DNA of 64,000 nt, taken from assembly GCA_004835665.1 (NCBI GenBank), contig RBKR01000016.1, positions 868,001 to 932,000 of the forward strand, given 5' to 3'. Below, one piece after another: positions 21,211-30,337 of this stretch (the first letter of the stretch is position 1; each line of letters begins with the position of its first letter). This DNA comes from Phoma sp. XZ068 (lineage: Eukaryota; Ascomycota; Dothideomycetes; Pleosporales; Didymellaceae). A program made the position numbers and the translations under genes. The notes under the pieces were generated by a model that made no database searches, was not told where the DNA came from, and was given only the letters and a program-made list of their open reading frames with translations.

Positions 21211-22134
21211 TCACACAGTTGATACGCTCAATGCCATTCCTTGCCGATCTACCCCCGATTCAGTCGGCTTATTGTAGCTAACCGGTATAACCTCATTCTC
21301 CTCTGAATCTTCGAAGATCTCATAGCCATCCGGTTCTTCGGGCTCATCTTCCATGCCGGCAAAAGGGTTCGGCATCCTTGCCAATAATCTTGCCTGCTCT
21401 TCTTTGGTAAATAATGTCTTGTCGTCGAGACTAACGGAACATTCTTGGAGAACATATGTCCCTTGTCTCAACGCTTCTCGAATCTTGCGTTGATGAATGA
21501 TGAACGGCACCATTCCATGATCCATTCCAGAGAGGACATCGAAATGATACTGGCGATGCTCGTACTTCAACTGCTCTGCAAACGCCCTCTCCATTAGCGC
21601 AGGCGCATGGCCGTAAAGAGAGGTGATATGGACAGCTATATGGGTCATAAGCATATCTTTCTCAAACGGGCAGTCCAAAAGGCTGTCGATTAAAGCATCC
21701 GCCAAGTCTGCGAGAGGCGGGTAGACGGTCTTCTCCACAGCTTTCGCGTTGTTCGCGGCAAATTCAACAAGGTCGAAGTTCCAGTCTGCGGCAGGAAGCA
21801 GGACGGTAGTCTCCGGCTGGGGAGGTAACATGGGGTCATATTTCCGCCCTCTTGCTTCCTCGCTGTATTGAAACGGTGGTTCTAAACGACGCTGTGGGCA
21901 ATCCACCGTTGCGTTTCCAATTTTCCCCTTCTCTTGCTGGACGAGGCTCCATCCATTTTCGACAAGCACATGTGCAGCGGTTTCGATGTCTGCTACGAGG
22001 ATGTATAGATCGAACACCACCGTTGGAACTCCGTAGGTTCCAATAGCATCCTCGAACCAAACTACGCATGGTATGTTATGGTCCTGCAAGGTATAGCACG
22101 GCAAATGGCGTATCTTCCTTTTGACAGTCGACAT
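21211..22134 (-). CDS. Uncharacterised fungal protein, possible divergent nucleotidyltransferase-like fold
   Basis: A single-exon gene of 307 aa. The frame extends to 22191 but that codon is TTG; the first ATG is 22134 (MSTVKRKIRH). The sequence matches a recurring Pezizomycotina family without assigned function. Its marks are LPCYTLQDHNIPCVVWFEDAI, then YGVPTVVFDLYILV, a LLPAADWNFDL block, LIDSLLDC, and VHITSLYGHAPALMERAFAE with EHRQYHFDVLSGM. The GVPTVVFDLYILV strand-turn-strand, followed by a helix and NGW, recalls the acidic strand of nucleotidyltransferase folds, but the usual GS-D-x-D motif is not complete. That link is inference. The C-terminus is acidic (EDEPEEPDGYEIFEDSEENE). No signal peptide or membrane segment is seen. 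It sits tail-to-tail with a clear nucleotidyltransferase-fold gene. Confidence 0.72.
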   Translation of the reverse strand: MSTVKRKIRHLPCYTLQDHNIPCVVWFEDAIGTYGVPTVVFDLYILVADIETAAHVLVENGWSLVQQEKGKIGNATVDCPQRRLEPPFQYSEEARGRKYDPMLPPQPETTVLLPAADWNFDLVEFAANNAKAVEKTVYPPLADLADALIDSLLDCPFEKDMLMTHIAVHITSLYGHAPALMERAFAEQLKYEHRQYHFDVLSGMDHGMVPFIIHQRKIREALRQGTYVLQECSVSLDDKTLFTKEEQARLLARMPNPFAGMEDEPEEPDGYEIFEDSEENEVIPVSYNKPTESGVDRQGMALSVSTV

Positions 22135-23821
22135 TTGGTGGTTGGTAGGGAGTTGGTGGTGGGGTTCATGAAGAAAGAAGCAGGTGTACAATATTAAGAG
22201 TGAACTAGCTTACTTGGTGTTACGCTGCACGTGTCACCCCTTCTGAAGTGGGGATGGCACGTGCGATGTACGAAGTGGCTCGTTTCAATTGGCTGAGAAC
22301 TTTCAGCAAGACTTGCGAACCACTTACAACAACGCTCGAAGTTACTGCAGCCACTTCTAAATATGAATAAAAGCCTAATAATATCGTATTGCATGCTTAG
22401 AGTTAAGTCTTCCTTTGGCTGATCTGTTTTCTTTAAAAGTAAGATGGTGCTCAGTGGGTGTTCTATCACAAAAGAAATGAGCTGCATTGTATTGATTGGC
22501 CGAACACATTCTGCACTTGAAAACCTCCGTCTACACTGCACTACTGCAAGCCCTTGCCGTACTAAGCACAATATCTATGAATGTTTATTGTAGACTTGGC
22601 ATAAATTAATATGTTGTGGTGTATGCATTTTGTGTTGCTAAAATAGGTCGTTTCCGTAAGCGTTCAATCAAAAGAAAGCGAGCTCCTTCTAGTGCTTAGA
22701 AATGCGCCAATGTTACAATTGTCCCAAACAGGGCAACTGAGGTTTTAACCCTCACGATGAATACCATGGCGTTAAGGCACGAGTATATCTGGTAGGACCG
22801 GACTGCTGGTGTGGAAACCAATTCCCTCTCGTATAACAAGAAACATGTTCGTATCAGTTCGTTAGTGCACATCCCAGGCTTGACTGCATGTGTGGTAGCT
22901 GATGATGGCTCCTCACGAGCACGCGCTAGGCACCAGTGAGCCTGCGCTTTCACTAATGGCTGCTGCAGTACAAATACGGGAGCATGATGCAACTCCGCTG
23001 TTGAACGCGTCATGGCATGAGCATTTTTGGGCATTTGATGAGTTTATCGCTGGTCATCTTATCTGTTGCAGGTCATCTTACCTTCACAATGCGCTCTGAC
23101 TAGGTTCGCAGATTGCGCGGGCGCTATCGCGGGTGTACCTTGCAAATAATTGCGAAGAGAGTTTGCAAACAAATTATAATAAAACTCCAAGACTCCAACG
23201 ACAATGCAAACACAGCCACAACGGGTACTTAGTAAGCGTGACGTTGACGAAGACCGTTGGATACAGTGCATCTCCTAGCGCTGACAAGCCTGGTTACATG
23301 TTGCGCGACCATCCGCAAACACGAGTGCCGGGCCTCGAAGGAAGGTGCGGAGGAAGATGCAAGGGACCGGCGATTGCATGCGTGCAATCTCGCGACAAGA
23401 GACAGCGGGAAGCGGCGGGTAGGCTGCTCGAACAAGCAAGCATAGTAAGAGGCTAAGAACGCCTCGCAGGTCGCCCCAACGCGTGCAATTCCTTTCTCGA
23501 GTCCAGGTAGCGTCCAAAATTAAACATCGTTAGCGTTCGGCTGCGTGGTCCACCGGCGTGTGTAGATTGGGTGCGGCGGCCAAGACCCCTGTTTGCCAAC
23601 AACCGCGCCAGGGCTCAGCAGCGTGCCACCCTTTTCCATCCGCCCTCTCCTCCAACCTGTCTCTGTGACACCCAACGCCGCCCATACCACACGCCGTGTA
23701 CCGCCAGGCCCGCGCCTCCGCTCCTTTGCCCACCTGTCCTCTGCCCTCCGCCAGAGCATGCGCGCATAGCCTCGACCGTCCCGCCCAACCGTCGCTCGCT
23801 AGCACCCAACACATCGCCGCC
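22135..23821. other. Interval without a supported gene
   Basis: About 1.7 kb upstream of two divergent genes. Short overlapping frames on both strands near 23250-23800 reflect local C/T-rich composition, typical of a fungal promoter before the transporter gene. No RNA gene was seen. Confidence 0.45.
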
Positions 23822-24978
23822 ATGGGTAGGTGCCCTTGAATGAAGCGCAACGGGACCTGCAAGGCCCGGACAGCACCGCGAACTTTGGCTGACCGCGATT
23901 CGCAGTAGAGAAGCGCCCCTCCACCGACGGGCTCGTCGACAATGTCGACCCCCGCGAGAGTACCGAGTTCGAGATGGAGGAACTGCCCACATACGAGAAG
24001 CCCGTCGAGCCCTCCCCAGTGTCCCTCAAAGACAAGATCATTACATGTTTCTGGATTTCGGTCAACACACTATCGACACTGGGGCTGATCTTCCTGAGTA
24101 AACGGTATGTGTCTGGCTCAATATAGGGGGCGAAGACGACGTGCTGACAGCCCAACAGAGTGTTCAGCGATCCCCAGCTCAAGCAGTGCCAGCTCATGGT
24201 CGTCATGTGGCATTTCACAGCTACCGGCCTCGTCCTCTTCCTCTCCACCCTCGGTCCCTTCCGCGCCTTCAAGCCCGTCAAACTCAATGTCTGGAACATG
24301 ATGCCTGTTTGCGCCTTCTTCGCCGGCTACGTCGTCCTCGGCAATCTCAGCTTGACATTCAACTCGATTGGCTTCTACCAGCTGTCCAAGGTCATGACCA
24401 CACCCACCGTCGTCCTGATCAACTTCGTCGTATTCCGAAAGACCGTCACAAGATGGATGCTCGCAGCAATCCTCACAACTTGCATTGGCGTTTCCTTCAC
24501 CATGGGCGGAGAGGTCAAGACCGCATTCTTCGGTGTCATCATTGCGACTCTGGCCTTCTGCTCGACCGCTCTCTACCAGATCTGGATTGGCAAGAAGATT
24601 GAGGACTTCCAGGTCTCGCCTCCCCAGCTGCTCCTCAACCAGGCACCCATCTCTGTGTGCCTGCTTATTCCCTTTGTTCCTTTCTTCGACACGATCCCCA
24701 ATCTCAGCGCAGTACCAACAAACCTTCTGTGGTCTGTCTGCGCATCTGGTGTTATGGCTTCCATGTACAACCTTTCGCAGTTCCTGATCATTGGCCGCAC
24801 ATCTGCGCTCACCTTCAACATTGTCAGCCATCTCAAGACCATCTTGATCTTGTCCATTGGCTGGTATAGCGAAGGCAAGATCCTAAACCCGCGCGAGTGG
24901 CTCGGTGTGCTGTTGGCGCTTGGTGGCGGTTGGGTGTACTCGCACCTGGCGCTCAAGGCGAAGAAGCAGGGCAAATAG
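23822..24978 (+). CDS. Nucleotide-sugar-transporter-like protein (TPT/DMT family, SLC35E3-like)
   Basis: Three exons, 23822-23825, 23906-24104 and 24159-24978, give 340 aa. Exon 1 is only ATG plus G. The introns have GTAGGT/CGCAG and GTATGT/AACAG ends, and phases fit exactly (M-V-E-K-R). After a polar N-terminus (ELPTYEKPVEP) come about ten hydrophobic helices typical of the triose-phosphate-translocator branch of drug/metabolite transporters. Useful marks are NTLSTLGLIFLSKRVF, MWHFTATG, LTFNSIGFYQLSKVMTTP and the late ALTFNIVSHLKTILIL with GWYSEG. The set is closest to eukaryotic SLC35E3-type proteins, probably Golgi or ER membrane; the substrate is not known. It ends with the dilysine-type tail AKKQGK, which might act in retrieval to the ER. 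Family assignment is firm, substrate is not. Confidence 0.9.
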
Positions 24979-26290
24979 ACGCATTGTCTCACAGCGGCTT
25001 GCGGCACATGGGCGGTCTGCGATACGCGGTATCCGGGTACAAGCGTATAGACTTTGTTGTACGATGAGACGCGTGCATTGGGCGGGGTTTGGTGCTCCTT
25101 AGGTTTTCCACCCATTTCTTCTCACCCCAGGTATGGCCTGTTTGAATATGCAATGTATAGCGAGTCAGCGGCATTGTACTACATCTTTTCTTTTTGGTCT
25201 CTCATGGCGATAAAACGACACGTTATAGATCGATACGGCAGTAGGGTTTGGCGATATTCATCCTTTTCTAGGGTTTACGGTTTGCACTTTAGGCGAATTG
25301 GCGTAGTACGCCCATCTTCGTCCCCGTACGTATGTAATCACACGGCATCGAATATCTCGATGAATGAACAGATATTACTTCATAGATACCGTTCGGTGCA
25401 AGCCACTCGTGAAGGTGTGCAACCGCCACTCTAACTACACCTGATACCAAAACGCTCAATACTAAAGGGGTCACATTACCATATCAAGCGGTCTGAAATC
25501 AGCCCCATCAAACTGATACCAATCCAGTAGCATATGCAGATCCTACACAGCCGGAAGAAAGTATCAGCTCAGCCTCAATTACGTGCGCGCACGACCCACG
25601 TTTCTCAGCCCTATTCGAGCCTAAGCCATTCCCAGCGCATTGATGATTCGCCAGCCCCTCGACGCCCCACCACCAGCCTCCCTGCGATCATCGGTCATAG
25701 CCTTCCAGAAAAGCGCTAGAACGGCTCGTTCGGAAAGCCTTGCTCTGCAACAACGCGATTTGTGTGGTCGTCCAGGACCGTCGGTCGGCTGACCAGATCC
25801 ATGCGTGTCGCTTGTTCGTTCGCTGTCTCGCTTCGTGGTGGAACGGTGACGTTCATACATTGGATGCCTGAGATTGGTTCCTGAGCCGTACTGCCCGCTT
25901 TGGGTAATGATACTGCATTTGGTGAGCGCTAGTGTGAGGCAGACTGAGGCAGTGGAGATGTAGCACTGGATGCGAGATACGTAGGTGGTCAGCTACTGGG
26001 AATAAGCTGAGGAGGGACGAGTATATGAGAGGGGGAAGGTACGAAGGATTGGGTATTACAATTCTACATCTCTACAACTCTACGCTTTTCCAATCTCAGA
26101 CTTCAATTGGATATCTATTGCGTCTGGATCGTCGACGTATATTTATCAACACAACACCATCGCATTATCGCAATAATATCACAACTGCCTCTCATCTGAG
26201 CATACCCACATCCACATCGCTGAAGACAGCAATAACACCACATCGTCAACAACCTCTATCTAAAGCCGTCGCACGACACTACACATCACA
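24979..26290. other. Long intergenic region
   Basis: About 1.3 kb with no supported gene. The right part (about 26019-26290), A-rich with CAACA/CATCA runs just before the ATG at 26291, looks like the promoter and 5' UTR of the small Gly-rich gene; a TATAT element is at about 26022. Confidence 0.4.
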
Positions 26291-26587
26291 ATGGGCTGCG
26301 GCTCCAGCAAACAAGACCCCTACTACCCCCCACCCATGCGTCAAACACGCCGGCAACAACGCAAAAATCGCCGAAGCGGATATGGCGGGTATGGCAACAC
26401 ACAGAACATGGCTGGGTACGGTATCGATGCCGCGTATCACCATGGACACCACGGACATCACGGGCATGGCCATGGAGGAGGGTGGTTTGGTGGGGATGGC
26501 GGAGGTGGTTGGGGAGGCGGTGGAGATGGAGGAGGTGGAGGGTGCGGCGGAGGAGATGGTGGCGGTGGAGGTGGTGGTGGTTGCTAA
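26291..26587 (+). CDS. Gly/His-rich mini-protein with N-terminal lipidation signature
   Basis: A single-exon gene of 98 aa beginning MGCGSSKQD. Gly2 followed by Ser6 and Lys7 fits the N-myristoylation consensus. Cys3 next to the myristate is a classic palmitoylation site, so a membrane-anchored protein is predicted. A basic stretch (MRQTRRQQRKNRR, about residues 16-28) would strengthen membrane contact. Then come a Tyr/Gly section, a His cluster (HHGHHGHHGHGHGGG) that could bind metal ions, and a nearly pure Gly tail broken by Asp, Trp and Cys, ending in Cys. The start context CACAATGG is good. A longer overlapping frame (26025-26627) lacks these features. Proteins of this type are seen in several filamentous fungi without known role. 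Confidence 0.68.
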   Translation: MGCGSSKQDPYYPPPMRQTRRQQRKNRRSGYGGYGNTQNMAGYGIDAAYHHGHHGHHGHGHGGGWFGGDGGGGWGGGGDGGGGGCGGGDGGGGGGGGC

Positions 26588-27018
26588 GCTAGAGGACGGC
26601 TTGTGGGGAGCGGGCATTTGTTGTTGAAAATGGAAGGGCGTTAGGGCTTGAGTTTGGGGATTGTAGGATAGATGCGGTATACCCCGGCTGTGCTGTTTAT
26701 CACATTGCAAATGACACATTTGCCTTTCATCAAGCGAAATATCGAGTTCATGTTGGTAGTTGATTGAGATGTTTTCCCATTGTACCGCAGCTGTGACTCT
26801 AGCACCTTGCCAAGTCTAACCTTGTACCAGAAGTGTAAGTCTACCAATTGTACCGCAATTGTAATTCTACCATTGTAACTCCTTCGCCGTACCATGCTGA
26901 GAAATCTAACTCCTATCGTGTGGGGTATCTCTGTCGTTATTCGTCAAGCATGAATGTAACATTAGACGCTCTGTTCTGATTGGGTCAGGAGGTCCTCAGA
27001 AGGTATCGTTCCTGATCT
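26588..27018. other. Interval without a supported gene
   Basis: About 430 bp between convergent genes. It contains a short repeated phrase, TTGTACCGCA followed a few bases later by CTGTGACTCTA or TTGTAATTCTA, at about 26780 and 26848. Otherwise nothing is recognised. Confidence 0.35.
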
Positions 27019-27744
27019 TCAAGTCTTTTTGAACGGCTTGCTGGCGTCGCCGAGAGTTGAGAAGAATTTCTCACCGCCCTTCTTCATTGTCAGCGACCCA
27101 TCGCGGAAGACGTGGCCCCTCTTCTTGCCGAAAGGGCCAACTCTCTCGACGCTGACGACATCTTCTTCGCATTCTGGGTCGAAACGAGAGCGGTGAACAG
27201 CTTCACCATCTCTGTGCCTACACGGCAATCAGTATGTGTTGTGGGGCCGAGCACTTGGATGCATACAAGATCTCGACTGACTCTATCGGCGCGCCCATGG
27301 CATGGGATATGTGTTAGAAGGGTAGCACATTCAGACAATCAACTAACTGACCTTCTCAGCAGCTCCTTCGGGACGGAAAACAAGGTCGAAAATCGTTTTC
27401 CAGGGAGCTGTCAGCTTCTCACGCTCAAGCCCGCGCCATTCGATCAGCCTCTTGGCAGTGGCGGAGAATTGCCTGATGCCCTTCATATTCGGAATCCAGG
27501 TTGTCTTGCAAGGTCGGCGAGCATCCATGCCACGCAAACAAATAGTTCAGTTGTCAATGAAACGGCGGACTCGGTCTGCATTGACTTACAATATCCCTGT
27601 GGACATAGTCGACTTGGAGTTGAAAGGACCTAGCGGTTATGGCAAGAAAAGCTCCATTGTATATTGCCTTTAGAACCTTCACCTACCGCAGCAGGCAGCT
27701 ACACATAATACTAGATCAGTGATAGAAACCATAAAAACCGCCAT
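27019..27744 (-). CDS. Hypothetical protein, five exons, about 154 aa
   Basis: Not recognised. Reconstructed exons are 27744-27739, 27682-27590, 27504-27352, 27280-27267 and 27217-27019. Introns 2-4 have good signals: GTAAGT with GCAAG; GTCAGT with a CTAAC branch and ATAGAG; GTATGC with a CTGAT branch and GTGTAG. All phases agree, including a 14 nt micro-exon. The first intron has a weak donor (GTTTTT), so the exact start is uncertain. The product is a compact basic protein with ITARSFQLQVDYVHRDI, TTWIPNMKGIRQFSATAKR, WKTIFDLVFRPEG and the tail FGKKRGHVFRDG then ASKPFKKT. No signal peptide is evident. The N-terminus could be amphipathic, so a mitochondrial or nuclear location cannot be judged. 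Orphan status reflects my recognition only. Confidence 0.58.
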
Positions 27745-28215
27745 TGCACTGCTTGAAGTGAAATAAAAAGTCCAGGGTTGCACCGGTCTCCACATGCACA
27801 ACACCCCTACAGAAAGGAGGGTAAACACAGCAACCAAGTTACCAATCCAAAACGATATAGATGTCCTGAAATTGAGGTCTATTATGCATTCTATCCTTCA
27901 ATTCTCAGCCCTGTGCCTCCTACCATGGACAACATGTTCATCGTGGAAGCATTTGCGCTTGTCGGAACTCTATACACAGTTATGCAAAATTTAAAATCAA
28001 TTCATGGCACTCAAGGCAGTCGTTGTATTTTAAACCGCGTCTAAACGACCTCACGTCCAAAATCTCGTTGCTACGCGTTGATCCCCAGGTGAAGTGAAAG
28101 GAAGTCGGGGAGTCACACGTGCACTTTCTCGAAATTCCAATCCTAACAACTCGCCCGATTAATCTGTTCAACACTTCACTCCACCTCTCGTTTTGCCCTC
28201 AATCGGCGCTGCGAC
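27745..28215. other. Intergenic region between divergent genes
   Basis: About 470 bp, promoter space for the orphan on the left and the kinase on the right. No coding or RNA feature was supported. Confidence 0.4.
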
Positions 28216-29659
28216 ATGAAATCGATACTGAATTGCGCAACGAGCCTGTTCCGACGAGCGCCATGGCCCGCGCCCAAGTTTCCGACCACCGGCTTCGAAG
28301 TCATCAGCGACGAGTACATAGTCGATGAAGAGAAGCTTGAGTGTTTCAGTAAAGAAATGTTCTACCCAGTCACCATTGGCGAGGTTTTCGCCGCACGATA
28401 TCAGGTCGTAGGAAAGCTTGGCTACGGTGTCACCTCCACAGTGTGGTTGGCCCGCGATCTTGCGTGAGTTCAGCCATAATTTTTACTGGTGGCATACTTA
28501 TCAAGAGCAGCAAAAGAGCGTATGCTACGCTGAAAGTTTACAAGAGGCACCAACAAGACTTTGAAGAATTTGAGATCTATACGGCCCTAAGCAAAGGCAA
28601 CCTGAAGCACCCCGGGTACGGTCATGTCAGATCCGCTCAAGAGAAATTCAAGATTCCCCGAGCAGGTGGCGACCACTGGTGTCTCGTTCAGCAGCCAATG
28701 GGTGACACCCTAAAAGATCTGCTAAGGCGAACACCGACTCATCACTTCCCAGCAGATCTGCTCAGGATGTCACTCATCCAGATCTTCCTCGCACTAGACT
28801 ATGTTCATTCTGAGTGCAAACTAGTACACACAAGTCAATCAACGACTCATTATATTCAATAGTATCCCCAGCTGACAAACAGTAGATATCAAGCTAGACA
28901 ATATTATCCTCGAAACATGCGACAAAGGCATCTTCGAAGACTTTGTCAAATGGGAAATGCTTCGACCTGTTGTGCGAAAGGCTGGTGAGCATCCGGTGTA
29001 TGGAGCTCGTAGCTTCAGACAGCCGAAGACCTATGGAGCAGTCATTCTCGGAGACTTCAGTTCCGCTGTACGAGGTAACAAGAGGCAATTGCACGGAAGA
29101 CAACCAGATCAATCTCGGTGTCCAGAGGTGCTATTCAATAGAGAATGGAGCTATCCCGTCGACATATGGAATGTGGGAGTTTTGGTATGCCCCACGAAAT
29201 CGCAACACAGCCATCATACTGACAAGGTAGACATGGAAGCTCTATGAGAACAAGCTTTTGATCCGGGGTGCGCGTCCTGATGGAAGTGGATACAGCCCGG
29301 AAGCCCACTTGGCAGAGATTGTCGCAGTGCTAGGCCCACCTCCTTTGGAATGGCTCGAACAAGACCCAAGGAGCAAGGCATTCTTTGATGCCGAAGGTAA
29401 ATAACGCAGGGCATTGTATCCTTATATTGATACTAGCGCTAACACGTACCTTGAAGGCCGCTGGCTTGGCAAGATCCCCATTCCAACACGTGGTAGATTG
29501 GGCGATATCGAGGAGAAGTTGATGAGCGAAGAACGGAGAGAATTTGTGGAATTCATGAAATGCATGCTACAATGGAGGCCTGAAGATCGTATGACTGCAA
29601 AGCAGCTGCTTGGACACCCATGGCTCAAAGCGCAAGAACTTTGGAGTGTCAGAGACTGA
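28216..29659 (+). CDS. SRPK-like serine/threonine protein kinase
   Basis: Five exons, 28216-28463, 28511-28833, 28883-29184, 29231-29396 and 29457-29659, give 413 aa. Every junction keeps frame, and branch sites CTGAC and CTAAC precede the acceptors. The order matches SR-protein kinases. An N-terminal segment has EKLECFSKEMFYPVTIGEVF. The Gly loop is KLGYGVTSTVW. The ATP Lys is in YATLKVYK. A helix has ALDYVHSE. After the insert come the activation-segment end (RCPEVLF) and DIWNVGVL. The C-lobe ends MLQWRPEDRMTAKQLLGHPWL. The catalytic loop spans the second intron and reads HTIDIKLDN with the CAG acceptor, one residue longer than the usual HTDIK. The alternative acceptor gives HTNIKLDN and loses the Asp. 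The metal-site DFG is GDF here. Activity therefore needs testing. Confidence 0.85.
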
Positions 29660-30337
29660 TTTAGGTCCTTCGTCGCTCACCCCTGCGCACAAAATTGGAT
29701 CCCCACGCTCTCACCGAAGTTGCACAGAAGGAGTGGGAAAATTTATCGGGGTTTATGAATTTGAGGACGAGTTGTGCTGTGCCTTGAGTCGATTCCAGCT
29801 GCAAAGTTCTGCAGCCAGCACATTGACCAACCACATTGGGACAGCCCAAAAGAGAGCGGGAATAACATCTGTCCCCGTTTCCCGTCTCCTTTCCACAATA
29901 ATAAACGCCAAAAGCCACAATGTACACAAGAGACAACACGATTAAGGCCCCTGTGCAAGATCTTGAATCGATAAATCCCCGGATGTGCGCAAAGTGGGTC
30001 CCACGATGCCGAATGGGGTATGGTAGGTCGGCAGTCCCGCGATGTCTCATCTCCACTGCCCAAAGTCCAGAGCTGAGGTTGAGGCTATCGTGAGCCATAG
30101 ACCGTCGGCTTTACGCCTAGACAGGATGCACGGTCAGGGTCTGAGCTGCGCAAGGCTGTCCATGATGCTTTGAATATCTCAACACGGCGAGTATATGAGG
30201 TGACGGTAGGCCCTACATTTGCACGGTGTGCAGCATTCACTCTTTAGCTGTCCAGCTCCATTTAATCACTATCGTTAAGACACCTCCATTCTCTAGGTGA
30301 TCATCTCGTTCCTTGTATACTTAATACTCTAATCATA
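29660..30337. other. Intergenic region
   Basis: About 680 bp carrying the terminator side of the kinase gene and the promoter of the secreted protein gene. No feature is supported beyond that. Confidence 0.4.

Noticed and set aside
26025..26627. 200-codon frame overlapping the Gly/His-rich mini-protein
   Set aside because: It starts in promoter-like sequence and its C-terminal half is a Gly-codon shadow (Val/Glu/Met repeats). The 98 aa frame has a coherent N-terminal signal instead.
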